Position numbers and translations under genes: made by a program. From Alphaproteobacteria bacterium (GTDB taxonomy: Bacteria; Pseudomonadota; Alphaproteobacteria; Rhizobiales; Xanthobacteraceae), in contig VAZS01000128.1 of assembly GCA_005884855.1 (NCBI GenBank), positions 1 to 6,437 of the forward strand: a DNA stretch of 6,437 nucleotides, written 5' to 3'. This document shows positions 1-6,076 of the stretch, in pieces. Every line of letters begins with the position of its first letter. Within the stretch, counting starts at the first letter, position 1. The notes beneath the pieces are model-generated. The model searched no databases, was not told the origin of the DNA, and saw only the letters and a program-made list of their open reading frames with translations.

Positions 1-1727
1 GCGTTCCGCCGCGCTCGCGCAAGCAGGTCATCCTGTTCGCGTTACTGTGCGGTGCGTTCTTCACCGGTATGATCGCCTCATTCGGCGGCTCGTTCGTATC
101 GGAGATGTTCAAGACTGGCCAGCAATCGAATGATCTGGAAGCGCCGATGTGGATCATCTATCTGGCGATCCCGGTCGGCTCCGGCCTGATGTGCTTCCGC
201 TTCCTCCAGGTTGCGTGGTTTTACTATTGGACCGGAGAGCTGCCGCAACACAATGAAGCCGAGGTCGAGGGCCTCGATGCAAATGTTCCTGTTGTATCGG
301 GACTGCATCCGCTCTCAGGAGATCCCACCAGAGACACCAGCCGCGGGACGAGCCCGCTGGGGCTGATTTTGATCATGGCCCCGATCTTGATTCTGATGAT
401 TTGCCTGGGCGAGAAGGCGGGCGTCATCGTCATGCCACAGGCCTTGCGCGCGGCGATGATCTTCGCGCTGCTGATCGCGCTGATGCTGACCGGCATACCG
501 GTTTCGATCGCGCTCGGCCTCACCGTGCTTACCTTCCTGTTTACGCTGACCACGGTCCCTATCGAAGCCGTGTCGATGAAGTTGTTCACCGGCATCGAAA
601 GCTTCGAGATCATGGCGATCCCGTTCTTCATCCTGGCGGGGAATTTTCTGACCCATGGCGGTGTCGCGCGGCGGATGATCAACTTCGCCACATCCCTGAT
701 CGGGCACTGGCACGGCGGACTGGGACTCGCCGGCATCGTGGCATGCTCGATGTTCGCGCTGGTTTGCGGCTCGAGCGTCGCTACGGTGGCCGCGGTCGGC
801 GCGATCGTGCTGCCGGAGATGGTGAGGAACGGCTATCCGATGCGGTTCGGCGCCGGCATCATCACGGTTGCCGGCTCGCTCGGCATCCTGATGTTGCCCT
901 CGATCCCGAAGATCATCTACGCGATCTCCACCAACACCTCGATCGGCGCGCTGTTCGTCGCTGGTCTGCTGCCCGGCTCGCTGCTCACCGCCATGCTGTG
1001 CGTCGTGACCTGGTTCCTGGCGCGGAAACGAAACTATCCGCGTATGACGAGAGCCAGTTGGCTCGAGACGGTGCACGCATTTCGCGAAAGCGTCTGGGGC
1101 CTGATGCTGGTCGTCATTATCATCGGCGGCATCTACAGCGGGCTGTTCACCGCGACCGAAGCTGCCGCGATGGCGGCGGTCTATTCATTCTTCATATCTG
1201 TGTTCGTGTACAAGGCTCTCAAATTCAAGGACGTCCCGCGGGTTTTGCTGAGGGCCGCGAACACCAGCGCGATGCTGCTCTACATCGTGACCAACGCGGT
1301 GTTGTTCTCGTTCGTGCTCAGCAACGAGAATATTCCATCCGCGCTTGCCGACTGGATCACGGCCCAGGATCTCGGATGGGTCGGCTTCCTTCTGCTCGTC
1401 AACGTATTGCTGCTACTGGCCGGCAACTTCATGGAGCCGACCTCGATCATTCTGATCATGGCCCCGATCCTGGCGCCTGCCGCGAAACGCCTCGGCATCG
1501 ATCTGGTCCACTTCGGCATCGTGATCGACGTCAACATGGAAGTTGGCCTCTGTCATCCGCCGGTCGGTCTCAATCTTTACGTCGCATCGATGATAGCGGG
1601 CATGCGCATCACGGATCTCGCGATGGCGGTGATGCCATGGCTGCTCACGATGCTGGTATTTCTTTTTATCGTGACCTTCTGGCCAGGCCTGACCCTGTTT
1701 CTCCCGAAGCTGCTCGGGATGCACTGA
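1..1727 (+). CDS. TRAP transporter fused permease, DctQ C-terminal part plus complete DctM (5' partial)
   Basis: This is the membrane part of a tripartite ATP-independent periplasmic (TRAP) importer, a cation-gradient-driven system that takes up organic acids delivered by a DctP-type binding protein. The frame is open to the left edge (first full codon at base 3), so the ATG at 69 is internal and the true start lies outside. Of 574 visible residues, about 1-75 match the end of a DctQ small subunit, including the PMWIIYLAIPVGSGLM segment. A charged, probably cytoplasmic linker follows (about 76-118), then an extra hydrophobic helix and a DctM large subunit. DctM hallmarks are the GIPVSIALGL helix, the IPFFILAGNF segment, the GSSVATVAAVG loop, and near the end FMEPTSIILIMAPIL and MEVGLCHPPVGLNLYV. 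It ends LGMH-stop, 21 bases before the convergent ABC gene. No binding protein is in view; it may lie upstream. The substrate is unknown. Family call is firm; the Q-M fusion is directly visible as one frame. Confidence 0.93.
   Translation, partial: VPPRSRKQVILFALLCGAFFTGMIASFGGSFVSEMFKTGQQSNDLEAPMWIIYLAIPVGSGLMCFRFLQVAWFYYWTGELPQHNEAEVEGLDANVPVVSGLHPLSGDPTRDTSRGTSPLGLILIMAPILILMICLGEKAGVIVMPQALRAAMIFALLIALMLTGIPVSIALGLTVLTFLFTLTTVPIEAVSMKLFTGIESFEIMAIPFFILAGNFLTHGGVARRMINFATSLIGHWHGGLGLAGIVACSMFALVCGSSVATVAAVGAIVLPEMVRNGYPMRFGAGIITVAGSLGILMLPSIPKIIYAISTNTSIGALFVAGLLPGSLLTAMLCVVTWFLARKRNYPRMTRASWLETVHAFRESVWGLMLVVIIIGGIYSGLFTATEAAAMAAVYSFFISVFVYKALKFKDVPRVLLRAANTSAMLLYIVTNAVLFSFVLSNENIPSALADWITAQDLGWVGFLLLVNVLLLLAGNFMEPTSIILIMAPILAPAAKRLGIDLVHFGIVIDVNMEVGLCHPPVGLNLYVASMIAGMRITDLAMAVMPWLLTMLVFLFIVTFWPGLTLFLPKLLGMH
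366..389 (+). repeat. Copy 1 of a 24-base near-identical in-frame direct repeat
   Basis: Bases 366-389 match bases 1449-1472 at 22 of 24 positions, including an unbroken 17-base identity (370-386 with 1453-1469). Both copies are in the same reading frame and encode the peptide ILIMAPIL. This copy lies in the extra hydrophobic helix between the DctQ and DctM parts. It could be a small duplication or gene-conversion trace, or chance convergence of hydrophobic codons. Confidence 0.5.
1449..1472 (+). repeat. Copy 2 of the 24-base near-identical in-frame direct repeat
   Basis: Partner of the copy at 366-389, with two mismatches, both silent T/C differences (positions 1452 and 1470). It lies in the DctM segment FMEPTSIILIMAPIL, where the large-subunit family is conserved, so this copy is probably the original if the repeat is a true duplication. 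Confidence 0.5.
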
Positions 1728-1748
1728 AGTTTTGATTGTCTCGCGCCT

Positions 1749-2531
1749 CTACGCACTGGAGCCGAGCCCCAGGCTGGCGTAAATCCGGCGTGCATAGGCG
1801 CCGAATTCATCCGTGGTTTTGATCGGCAGCGCGCGCGGAAACGGCAGCTCGATCGGGAAATATTCCGCCATTCGCGCCGGACCGGCGGTGAGCACTGCGC
1901 AATGCGAGGCGAGGAATATCGCTTCCTGAATGCTGTGGGTGACAAAAATGATCGTCTTGCCGCTTTCGCGCCAGATTCGCAGCATCTCCAGATTCATCTG
2001 CTCCCGCGTCAGCGCGTCCAGTGCGCCGAACGGTTCATCCATCAGGATCAGTTTGGGATCGTGGACAAAGGCGCGCGCGATTGCCGTGCGTTGCTGCATT
2101 CCCCCGGATAATTGCTGCGGATATTTGTCTTCGTAACCGGCAAGCCCGACCAGATTGAGAAGATCACGCGCCCGGCTGCGCGCGGCCCTCATTGGCAGTC
2201 CAACGATTTCGGCGGGCAGCAAGACATTGTCCAGCACCGTCCGCCATTTCAACAACAGGGCCTGCTGAAACACCATTCCGATGTCGCGCGCGGGATCGAA
2301 CGGCGTGCTCGCGTTGCCAATCTGGATGGTCCCGCCATCGGCCTCATGCAGCCCCGCCAGTACTTTCAGGATGGTGGTCTTGCCGCAGCCGGATGGACCG
2401 ACCAGCGAGATCAACTCGCCTTCCTGCACGTCCATGCTGACGTCGGAAACCGCGACAAACTCCTGATCGCGCGAGCGATAGACCTTGCGGACGTTGCGCA
2501 GACGGATGAACGGCTCTGAAGGCTTGCTCAT
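1749..2531 (-). CDS. ABC transporter ATP-binding protein, SsuB/TauB (nitrate/sulfonate/taurine) type
   Basis: Cytoplasmic ATPase that should power the importer whose permease is encoded at the head of the same operon. Counting from the chosen start (260 residues), Walker A GPSGCGKTT is at 45-53, the Q-loop glutamine at 89, the signature LSGGMQQR at 141-148, Walker B LILMDEP at 161-167 with the D-loop GALD just after, and the switch histidine at 199 in FVTHS. All nucleotide-binding elements are intact and the length is usual for the family. The ATG at 2531-2529 was chosen because it overlaps the TGA of the preceding aldolase gene (ATGA, 4-base overlap), the classic arrangement for translational coupling. 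An ATG nine bases upstream (2540) would add MAC; neither has a strong Shine-Dalgarno sequence. It is the last gene of the minus-strand block and converges on the TRAP gene. SsuB/TauB-type ATPases serve many substrates, so the specificity is not deducible. Confidence 0.95.
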   Translation of the reverse strand: MSKPSEPFIRLRNVRKVYRSRDQEFVAVSDVSMDVQEGELISLVGPSGCGKTTILKVLAGLHEADGGTIQIGNASTPFDPARDIGMVFQQALLLKWRTVLDNVLLPAEIVGLPMRAARSRARDLLNLVGLAGYEDKYPQQLSGGMQQRTAIARAFVHDPKLILMDEPFGALDALTREQMNLEMLRIWRESGKTIIFVTHSIQEAIFLASHCAVLTAGPARMAEYFPIELPFPRALPIKTTDEFGAYARRIYASLGLGSSA

Positions 2532-3571
2532 GCAAGCCATTTCTGCAAGCGGGCGGCAACGAAATCGTCGTCGCTGAGATCGGCATGCTCATTGCAGACG
2601 CGGTCGATCTCTTTCATCTGACCCGGACTGAGCCCCTCCGCCGGGTCGAGGCACCAGATTCCTTGCATCAGGCCCTGCCGCCGCAAGATCTCGTGACAGC
2701 CGGCGATGCAGCCGTGAAAATTGTTGGCGATATCGAAGAACGCGCTGTTGCAGTCGGTGACGCGCGCATCCAGCGCCAGAAGATCGGCCGGCACTGTCGG
2801 TTTGTGCCGGGCCGCACGGCACATTTCGAATTGCTTGATCGCGCTCGCGGTCCACACTGACCAATGGCCGAGCAGGCCACCTCGGAAATACGCTCGGGTG
2901 GTGACGCCGCGCTCGCGCAGGTCGAACGGCAATGTGAGGTCGAGCAGGATGTGGTCGTCGTTGCCGGTATAAAGCGCTACCCGATCGAGCGCACCTGCGG
3001 CCGCGACGCCGCGCAGCACATCGAGCGTGCGGTAGCGATTGAATGGCGCGACCTTGATGGCGATGACATTGTCGAGCAGCGCGAAGCGCCGCCAGAACTC
3101 GGCATTGAGGATGATACCGCCGACCGCCGGCTGCAGATAAAACCCGACTAGCGGAATTTCGCGCGCCACCGCTTCGCAATGGGCAATGATCTCGTTTTCG
3201 CTGGCGGAGTTCATTGCGGCGAGGCTGAGCAGTCCCGCATGATAGCCGATGCCGCGCGCGATCTGCGCCTCGGCGATGGCCTGCTTGGTCGGACCGACCA
3301 GCCCCGCAATGAGCGCAAGCGGACGCTTGGTCCAGGCCGCCGCCGTCTCTGCGGCGAGTTCCAGCACCGGCCGATACAGGCCGACATCGCGGATCGCGAA
3401 CTGAGTGGTGTGGACGCCGACCGCAAGGCCGCCGGCGCCGCAGTCGATGTAATACCGCGTCAGCGCCCGCTGATGAACGGTATCAAGCCCGCGATCGGCG
3501 TTGAGCGCCAGCGGGTGGGCCGGGATCACGATGCCTTCGGCGATCAAGCGCCGCACTTCGGAATCCATCAT
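2528..3571 (-). CDS. DapA/N-acetylneuraminate lyase superfamily aldolase (dihydrodipicolinate synthase family protein)
   Basis: Probable class I (Schiff-base) aldolase or dehydratase of the DHDPS/NAL superfamily, cytoplasmic, acting on a 2-oxo acid such as a pyruvate adduct. The likely Schiff-base lysine is Lys173 in VIAIKVAPF, and the proton-relay tyrosine is Tyr145 in GFYLQPAVGG. Their spacing of 28 residues equals that of E. coli DapA (Tyr133/Lys161). The segment VGVHTTQF (51-58) occupies the place of the family GTTGE loop, with two threonines kept. The arginine that follows the tyrosine in true DHDPS is missing (AVGG instead), so lysine biosynthesis is unlikely. At 347 residues it is some 50 longer than the usual family length of about 290, mostly at the C-terminus. 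The start is one of two adjacent ATGs (3571 or 3568); no strong Shine-Dalgarno sequence is visible, and the start lies inside the end of the GNAT frame, suggesting translational coupling. The true substrate is unknown; a sugar-acid or aromatic-acid route fits the neighbours. Confidence 0.87.
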   Translation of the reverse strand: MMDSEVRRLIAEGIVIPAHPLALNADRGLDTVHQRALTRYYIDCGAGGLAVGVHTTQFAIRDVGLYRPVLELAAETAAAWTKRPLALIAGLVGPTKQAIAEAQIARGIGYHAGLLSLAAMNSASENEIIAHCEAVAREIPLVGFYLQPAVGGIILNAEFWRRFALLDNVIAIKVAPFNRYRTLDVLRGVAAAGALDRVALYTGNDDHILLDLTLPFDLRERGVTTRAYFRGGLLGHWSVWTASAIKQFEMCRAARHKPTVPADLLALDARVTDCNSAFFDIANNFHGCIAGCHEILRRQGLMQGIWCLDPAEGLSPGQMKEIDRVCNEHADLSDDDFVAARLQKWLA

Positions 3572-4289
3572 GCCGCAAGAACTCGGTTTGCTCGTGAACG
3601 GCGTCGATCAGCAACGGACCGGTTTCGGACCAAACGATCTCTTTGACCATCGCAAGAGCGCTATCCGGGCTATCCGCAAACAATGGGCCGATATGCCGGG
3701 CTGTCCGCCCGTCGCGGACGAGCGCCACCGCGTCACCGTTCGACAGCAGCCGGGAACGCGGACGTTTGCTGAGCTCGGTCAGCAGGATGTCGCGACCAAA
3801 GCCCAGCGTGAGGCGATCCCGCGCGGTGAATTTCTCAAGATTGCAAAATGACAGCGAAGGCGACGCTTCGGCTTTGGTCGAAATCGCATGATCGAGGCGC
3901 AATCGCCGGAGCTGCAGTGTCGGTGTAAATCCCAGCGGACCGTAAACCGTGGCGCCTGCCGGCGTCGCATCGAGCCATGTCGTGAGCCCTTGATTGGCCG
4001 CGGCAGCCAGACACGCGTCCAAAAGTTTGGTGGCGAGACCGCGGCGGCGCCAGCTCGCGGTCACCAGCACCATGCTGATCCAGGCGTTGTCCAAGGAGTA
4101 GGGCAGCAGCGCCGCGGTGGCGATCAGGCGACGTTGGTTGTCGCGCACGCCGAACACGGTTGCTTGCGTCAGGAAAAAGCGCCAGTCGGCTTCGTTCTGA
4201 TCCCAGTTAGCTTCTGACGAAAGTGCCAGTCCACCAGAGGCGTCCTCAGGGCCGAGCCGCGCGATTGCGATCTGATCAGTATCGGCCAT
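3483..4289 (-). CDS. GNAT family N-acetyltransferase with aberrant C-terminus
   Basis: Cytoplasmic acetyl-CoA-dependent N-acetyltransferase. The GNAT fold spans about residues 8-132 of 268. Motif A, which binds the acetyl-CoA pyrophosphate, is at 76-90 (VTASWRRRGLATKLL, with the RRRGLA turn), and YGPLGF at 116-121 is the usual GNAT motif B end. A second domain follows (about 145-235), as in two-domain GNAT proteins with an Acetyltransf_18-like C-terminus. From residue 240 on the frame runs through the start of the aldolase gene in another phase and becomes arginine-rich and low in complexity (RRRHRDPGPPAGAQRRSRA), unlike the family end I would expect. The C-terminus is therefore probably truncated or replaced. 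The start at 4289 is supported by the GAGGTG at 4299-4294, four bases before ATG. It overlaps the upstream permease-SDR gene by 14 bases. The acceptor substrate is unknown and a link to the transporter is only positional. Confidence 0.82.
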   Translation of the reverse strand: MADTDQIAIARLGPEDASGGLALSSEANWDQNEADWRFFLTQATVFGVRDNQRRLIATAALLPYSLDNAWISMVLVTASWRRRGLATKLLDACLAAAANQGLTTWLDATPAGATVYGPLGFTPTLQLRRLRLDHAISTKAEASPSLSFCNLEKFTARDRLTLGFGRDILLTELSKRPRSRLLSNGDAVALVRDGRTARHIGPLFADSPDSALAMVKEIVWSETGPLLIDAVHEQTEFLRHDGFRSAALDRRRHRDPGPPAGAQRRSRA

Positions 4290-5979
4290 CGCGCACCTCG
4301 TATTTGGTGGGCTTGCCGAGGCTCGGCATCGAACGGGAGACCCAATCCGCGGTCCAGGCGATCAGCTTCTCGGTATCGACGATGGGCACGCCGAATAACC
4401 GCACCGCCTGGGAGGTGTCGGTCACCCAGGCGGTCGGCTCTTCGTTACCGACGATGATGGGCTCGCGGCGGAGCCGGGCGCCCAGTTTGGCCGCGAGATC
4501 GCGCACCGCGAGAATCTCCTGACCGCTGACATTGATGGGCGAGGTTGGCGTGTCGCAATGGGCGAGACAGCGCAATGCCTGCGCCGATGCATCGCCCTGC
4601 CAGATGAAATTGACGTGACCGAGGCTGACGTCGATCGGCTTGCCCGCAAGTATCTTGATGGCGATGTCGTGCAGCACGCCGTATCGCATATCGATCGCGT
4701 AGTTCAGACGGAACAAGCGGCCCGGCGTCGAATGCTTGCGCGAGAAATACTCGAACATGCGCTCGCGGCCGACGCAGGATTGGGCGTATTCGCCGGGCGG
4801 ATTGGGGGAGACGGTTTCATCGGCGCCCTTGCCCTTGACGGAGACGAACGGATAGACGCAGCCGGTCGAGAACGCAACGATGCGCGAACTTGCAAAGGCC
4901 TGCGCGACCACCGCGGGAACGTGCGCGTTCATCGCCCAGGTCAACGGCAGGTCGCCTTCCGCGCCAAACTTGTGTCCGGCCATGAAGATGACGTTCGGCG
5001 CCTTCGGCAGCTTGTTGACCGCAAGTTCGTCGAGCAGGTCGCAGCTCAGCGTTTCAATGCCGCGGCTCGCCAGCCACCTCTTTGCGCTCGCGTCACTGAA
5101 GCGGGCCACGCCGATGATGCGGCGCTGAGGCAAAGCGGCTTTCGCCAATCCCGCAAGGGTCGGTCCCATCTTGCCCGCCACTCCAAGGATTATGATGTCG
5201 CCATCGACCTTGTTGAGGTCGTCGATCAGCGCCTGGGTGGGCCGGCACAGCAGCTCGTCAAGGGCGTAAAGCGCGACCCCCAGCAAGGTCAGCAGCACCA
5301 CCGCCATCAGCATTGCCGGGGTATCCAGCGAGGACTGCACCTGAATCATGAGATAGCCAAGCCCGCGTTCGGACGCGATGAATTCGCCAACGATTGCGCC
5401 GGCAACCGCCAGAATGGCGCCGACCTTCATGCCGGAAAACACGTAAGGCAGCGCTCCCGGCAATTGAATCTTGCGGAACAAGGTCCAGCGCGAGCCGCGC
5501 AGCGTTTTCACAAGGTCGAGCAAATCGGGCTCCACCTCGCTCAACCCGCGCGCGGTGGTCAACAGGATGGGGAAGAAGCAGATGCTGAACGCAATCAGAA
5601 TGTTCGGAAAGATGCCGTAACTGAACCAGACGATGAACAGGGGACCAAGCGCCACTTTCGGGATCATGTTCAGGGTAACGAACAGCGGCAACAACAGCAG
5701 GCTCACCAATGGCGACCAGCAGAACAGCACTGCCAACGTCACGCCGACAAAGGCGCCGAGCAAAAACCCGCCGAGGATTTCGGCCGCGGTCACCGCGACA
5801 TTAGACATCCATGCATAGTTCGCCGACTCCAGGGTTGCCAAGGTGGCCAGCGGGGAGGGCAGGATGAACCTCGGGACGTGAAAGGCGTCGACCAGAACCT
5901 GCCAAAGCACGATCACAACGAGATGCACGATCAGGATGACCGCCAGGGATCGGAATGAGCGCATGTCATCGCTTGTCAC
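4276..5979 (-). CDS. ABC transporter permease (SsuC/TauC type) fused in frame to an atypical SDR/NAD-dependent epimerase domain
   Basis: One continuous frame of 567 residues joins two unrelated families. Residues about 1-240 are a BPD_transp_1-type permease: helix 1 near 11-33, further helices near 65-88, 91-110, 113-143, 185-208 and 220-239, and the EAA loop that docks the ATPase near 148-180 (LVKTLRGSRWTLFRKIQLPGALP). Without a stop, about residues 241-246 (DELLCR) pass into an extended-SDR domain. Its Rossmann motif GVAGKMG is at 266-272, AFSTGCVYP at about 369-376, and the active-site tyrosine at 398 in GEYAQSC. The partner lysine of YxxxK is replaced by Cys402. The domain keeps NYAID and a C-terminal part typical of epimerases. 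Permeases of this type end in the cytoplasm, so a fused cytosolic enzyme is topologically possible. The GTG at 5979 is chosen over the longer frame (TTG at 6060) because AGAGGA lies five bases before it and the longer start would fall in the -35 box. Fusion versus assembly or deletion artefact is discussed in the findings. Confidence 0.88.
   Translation of the reverse strand: MTSDDMRSFRSLAVILIVHLVVIVLWQVLVDAFHVPRFILPSPLATLATLESANYAWMSNVAVTAAEILGGFLLGAFVGVTLAVLFCWSPLVSLLLLPLFVTLNMIPKVALGPLFIVWFSYGIFPNILIAFSICFFPILLTTARGLSEVEPDLLDLVKTLRGSRWTLFRKIQLPGALPYVFSGMKVGAILAVAGAIVGEFIASERGLGYLMIQVQSSLDTPAMLMAVVLLTLLGVALYALDELLCRPTQALIDDLNKVDGDIIILGVAGKMGPTLAGLAKAALPQRRIIGVARFSDASAKRWLASRGIETLSCDLLDELAVNKLPKAPNVIFMAGHKFGAEGDLPLTWAMNAHVPAVVAQAFASSRIVAFSTGCVYPFVSVKGKGADETVSPNPPGEYAQSCVGRERMFEYFSRKHSTPGRLFRLNYAIDMRYGVLHDIAIKILAGKPIDVSLGHVNFIWQGDASAQALRCLAHCDTPTSPINVSGQEILAVRDLAAKLGARLRREPIIVGNEEPTAWVTDTSQAVRLFGVPIVDTEKLIAWTADWVSRSMPSLGKPTKYEVRDGRY
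4294..4299 (-). promoter_or_regulatory. Ribosome binding site of the GNAT gene
   Basis: GAGGTG read on the minus strand lies four bases before the ATG at 4289. It is the clearest Shine-Dalgarno sequence inside the operon and fixes the GNAT start, although that start lies inside the 3' end of the preceding gene. It suggests the GNAT gene can recruit ribosomes independently of coupling. Confidence 0.65.
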
Positions 5980-5984
5980 TCTCG

Positions 5985-5991
5985 TCCTCTC
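5985..5991 (-). promoter_or_regulatory. Ribosome binding site deciding the GTG start of the permease-SDR gene
   Basis: GAGAGGA on the minus strand ends five bases before the GTG at 5979, a good Shine-Dalgarno match and spacing. The next in-frame ATG (5964) is about 20 bases away, too far. With the promoter predicted upstream, this would leave an untranslated leader of about 45 bases. Confidence 0.7.
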
Positions 5992-6031
5992 CCATTTTCG
6001 TTGTCCGGCTTGCGGCGAGAGCCGAATGCCC

Positions 6032-6060
6032 AATCTATCGCGACCCTCAAATACTTTCAA
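6032..6060 (-). promoter_or_regulatory. Predicted sigma70-type promoter of the ABC/aldolase operon
   Basis: On the minus strand a -35 box TTGAAA (6060-6055, 5 of 6 to consensus) and a -10 box TAGATT (6037-6032, 4 of 6) are separated by exactly 17 bases. The predicted transcript start is near 6025. The elements lie in the 97-base gap between the TetR stop and the permease start, which is the only gap in the minus-strand block large enough for a promoter. The -35 box overlaps the palindrome at 6057-6072. No mapping data support it; alphaproteobacterial promoters are often weakly conserved. Confidence 0.55.
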
Positions 6061-6072
6061 CCATCTGGTTGA
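6057..6072. promoter_or_regulatory. 16-base palindromic operator, RutR-like, overlapping the -35 box
   Basis: TCAACCA-TC-TGGTTGA is a perfect inverted repeat with 7-base arms and a 2-base centre. It lies just downstream of the TetR-family stop and covers part of the -35 box of the operon promoter, the position expected for a repressor operator. The published RutR site consensus TTGACCANNTGGTCAA has the same length, centre and ACCA/TGGT core; 10 of its 14 defined positions match. This suits the RutR-like C-terminal domain of the adjacent regulator. Binding by that protein is inferred. Confidence 0.7.
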
Positions 6073-6076
6073 TAAC

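Noticed and set aside
315..1076. 253-codon minus-strand frame under the TRAP permease
   Set aside because: Composition dominated by Arg, Asp, Gln and His with no hydrophobic core; an antisense shadow of DctM codons.
1702..1719. Hairpin TCCCGA-N6-TCGGGA in the last codons of the TRAP gene, considered as a terminator
   Set aside because: The stem is only six pairs and the nearest T-run (TTTT at 1731-1734) begins 11 bases later. In the other direction no T-run follows. Too weak to call.
401..1735. 444-codon + strand frame overlapping the TRAP permease
   Set aside because: The translation is low in complexity and full of Arg, His and Asp, while the overlapping frame has unmistakable DctM motifs. 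It is a frame shadow.
5284..5286. In-frame TTG as an independent start for the SDR domain
   Set aside because: It lies inside the last permease helix and lacks a clear Shine-Dalgarno sequence. It cannot be excluded but is not supported.
4558..5958. 466-codon open frame on the + strand opposite the permease-SDR gene
   Set aside because: The product is rich in Arg, Gln, His and Asp with no fold or motif, as expected for the antisense frame of a GC-rich gene. The minus-strand frame has clear ABC permease and SDR motifs.
5980..6060. Longer start (TTG at 6060) for the permease-SDR gene
   Set aside because: The extra 27 residues are charged and unlike a permease N-terminus. The TTG is itself the predicted -35 box, and the GTG at 5979 has a good ribosome binding site.
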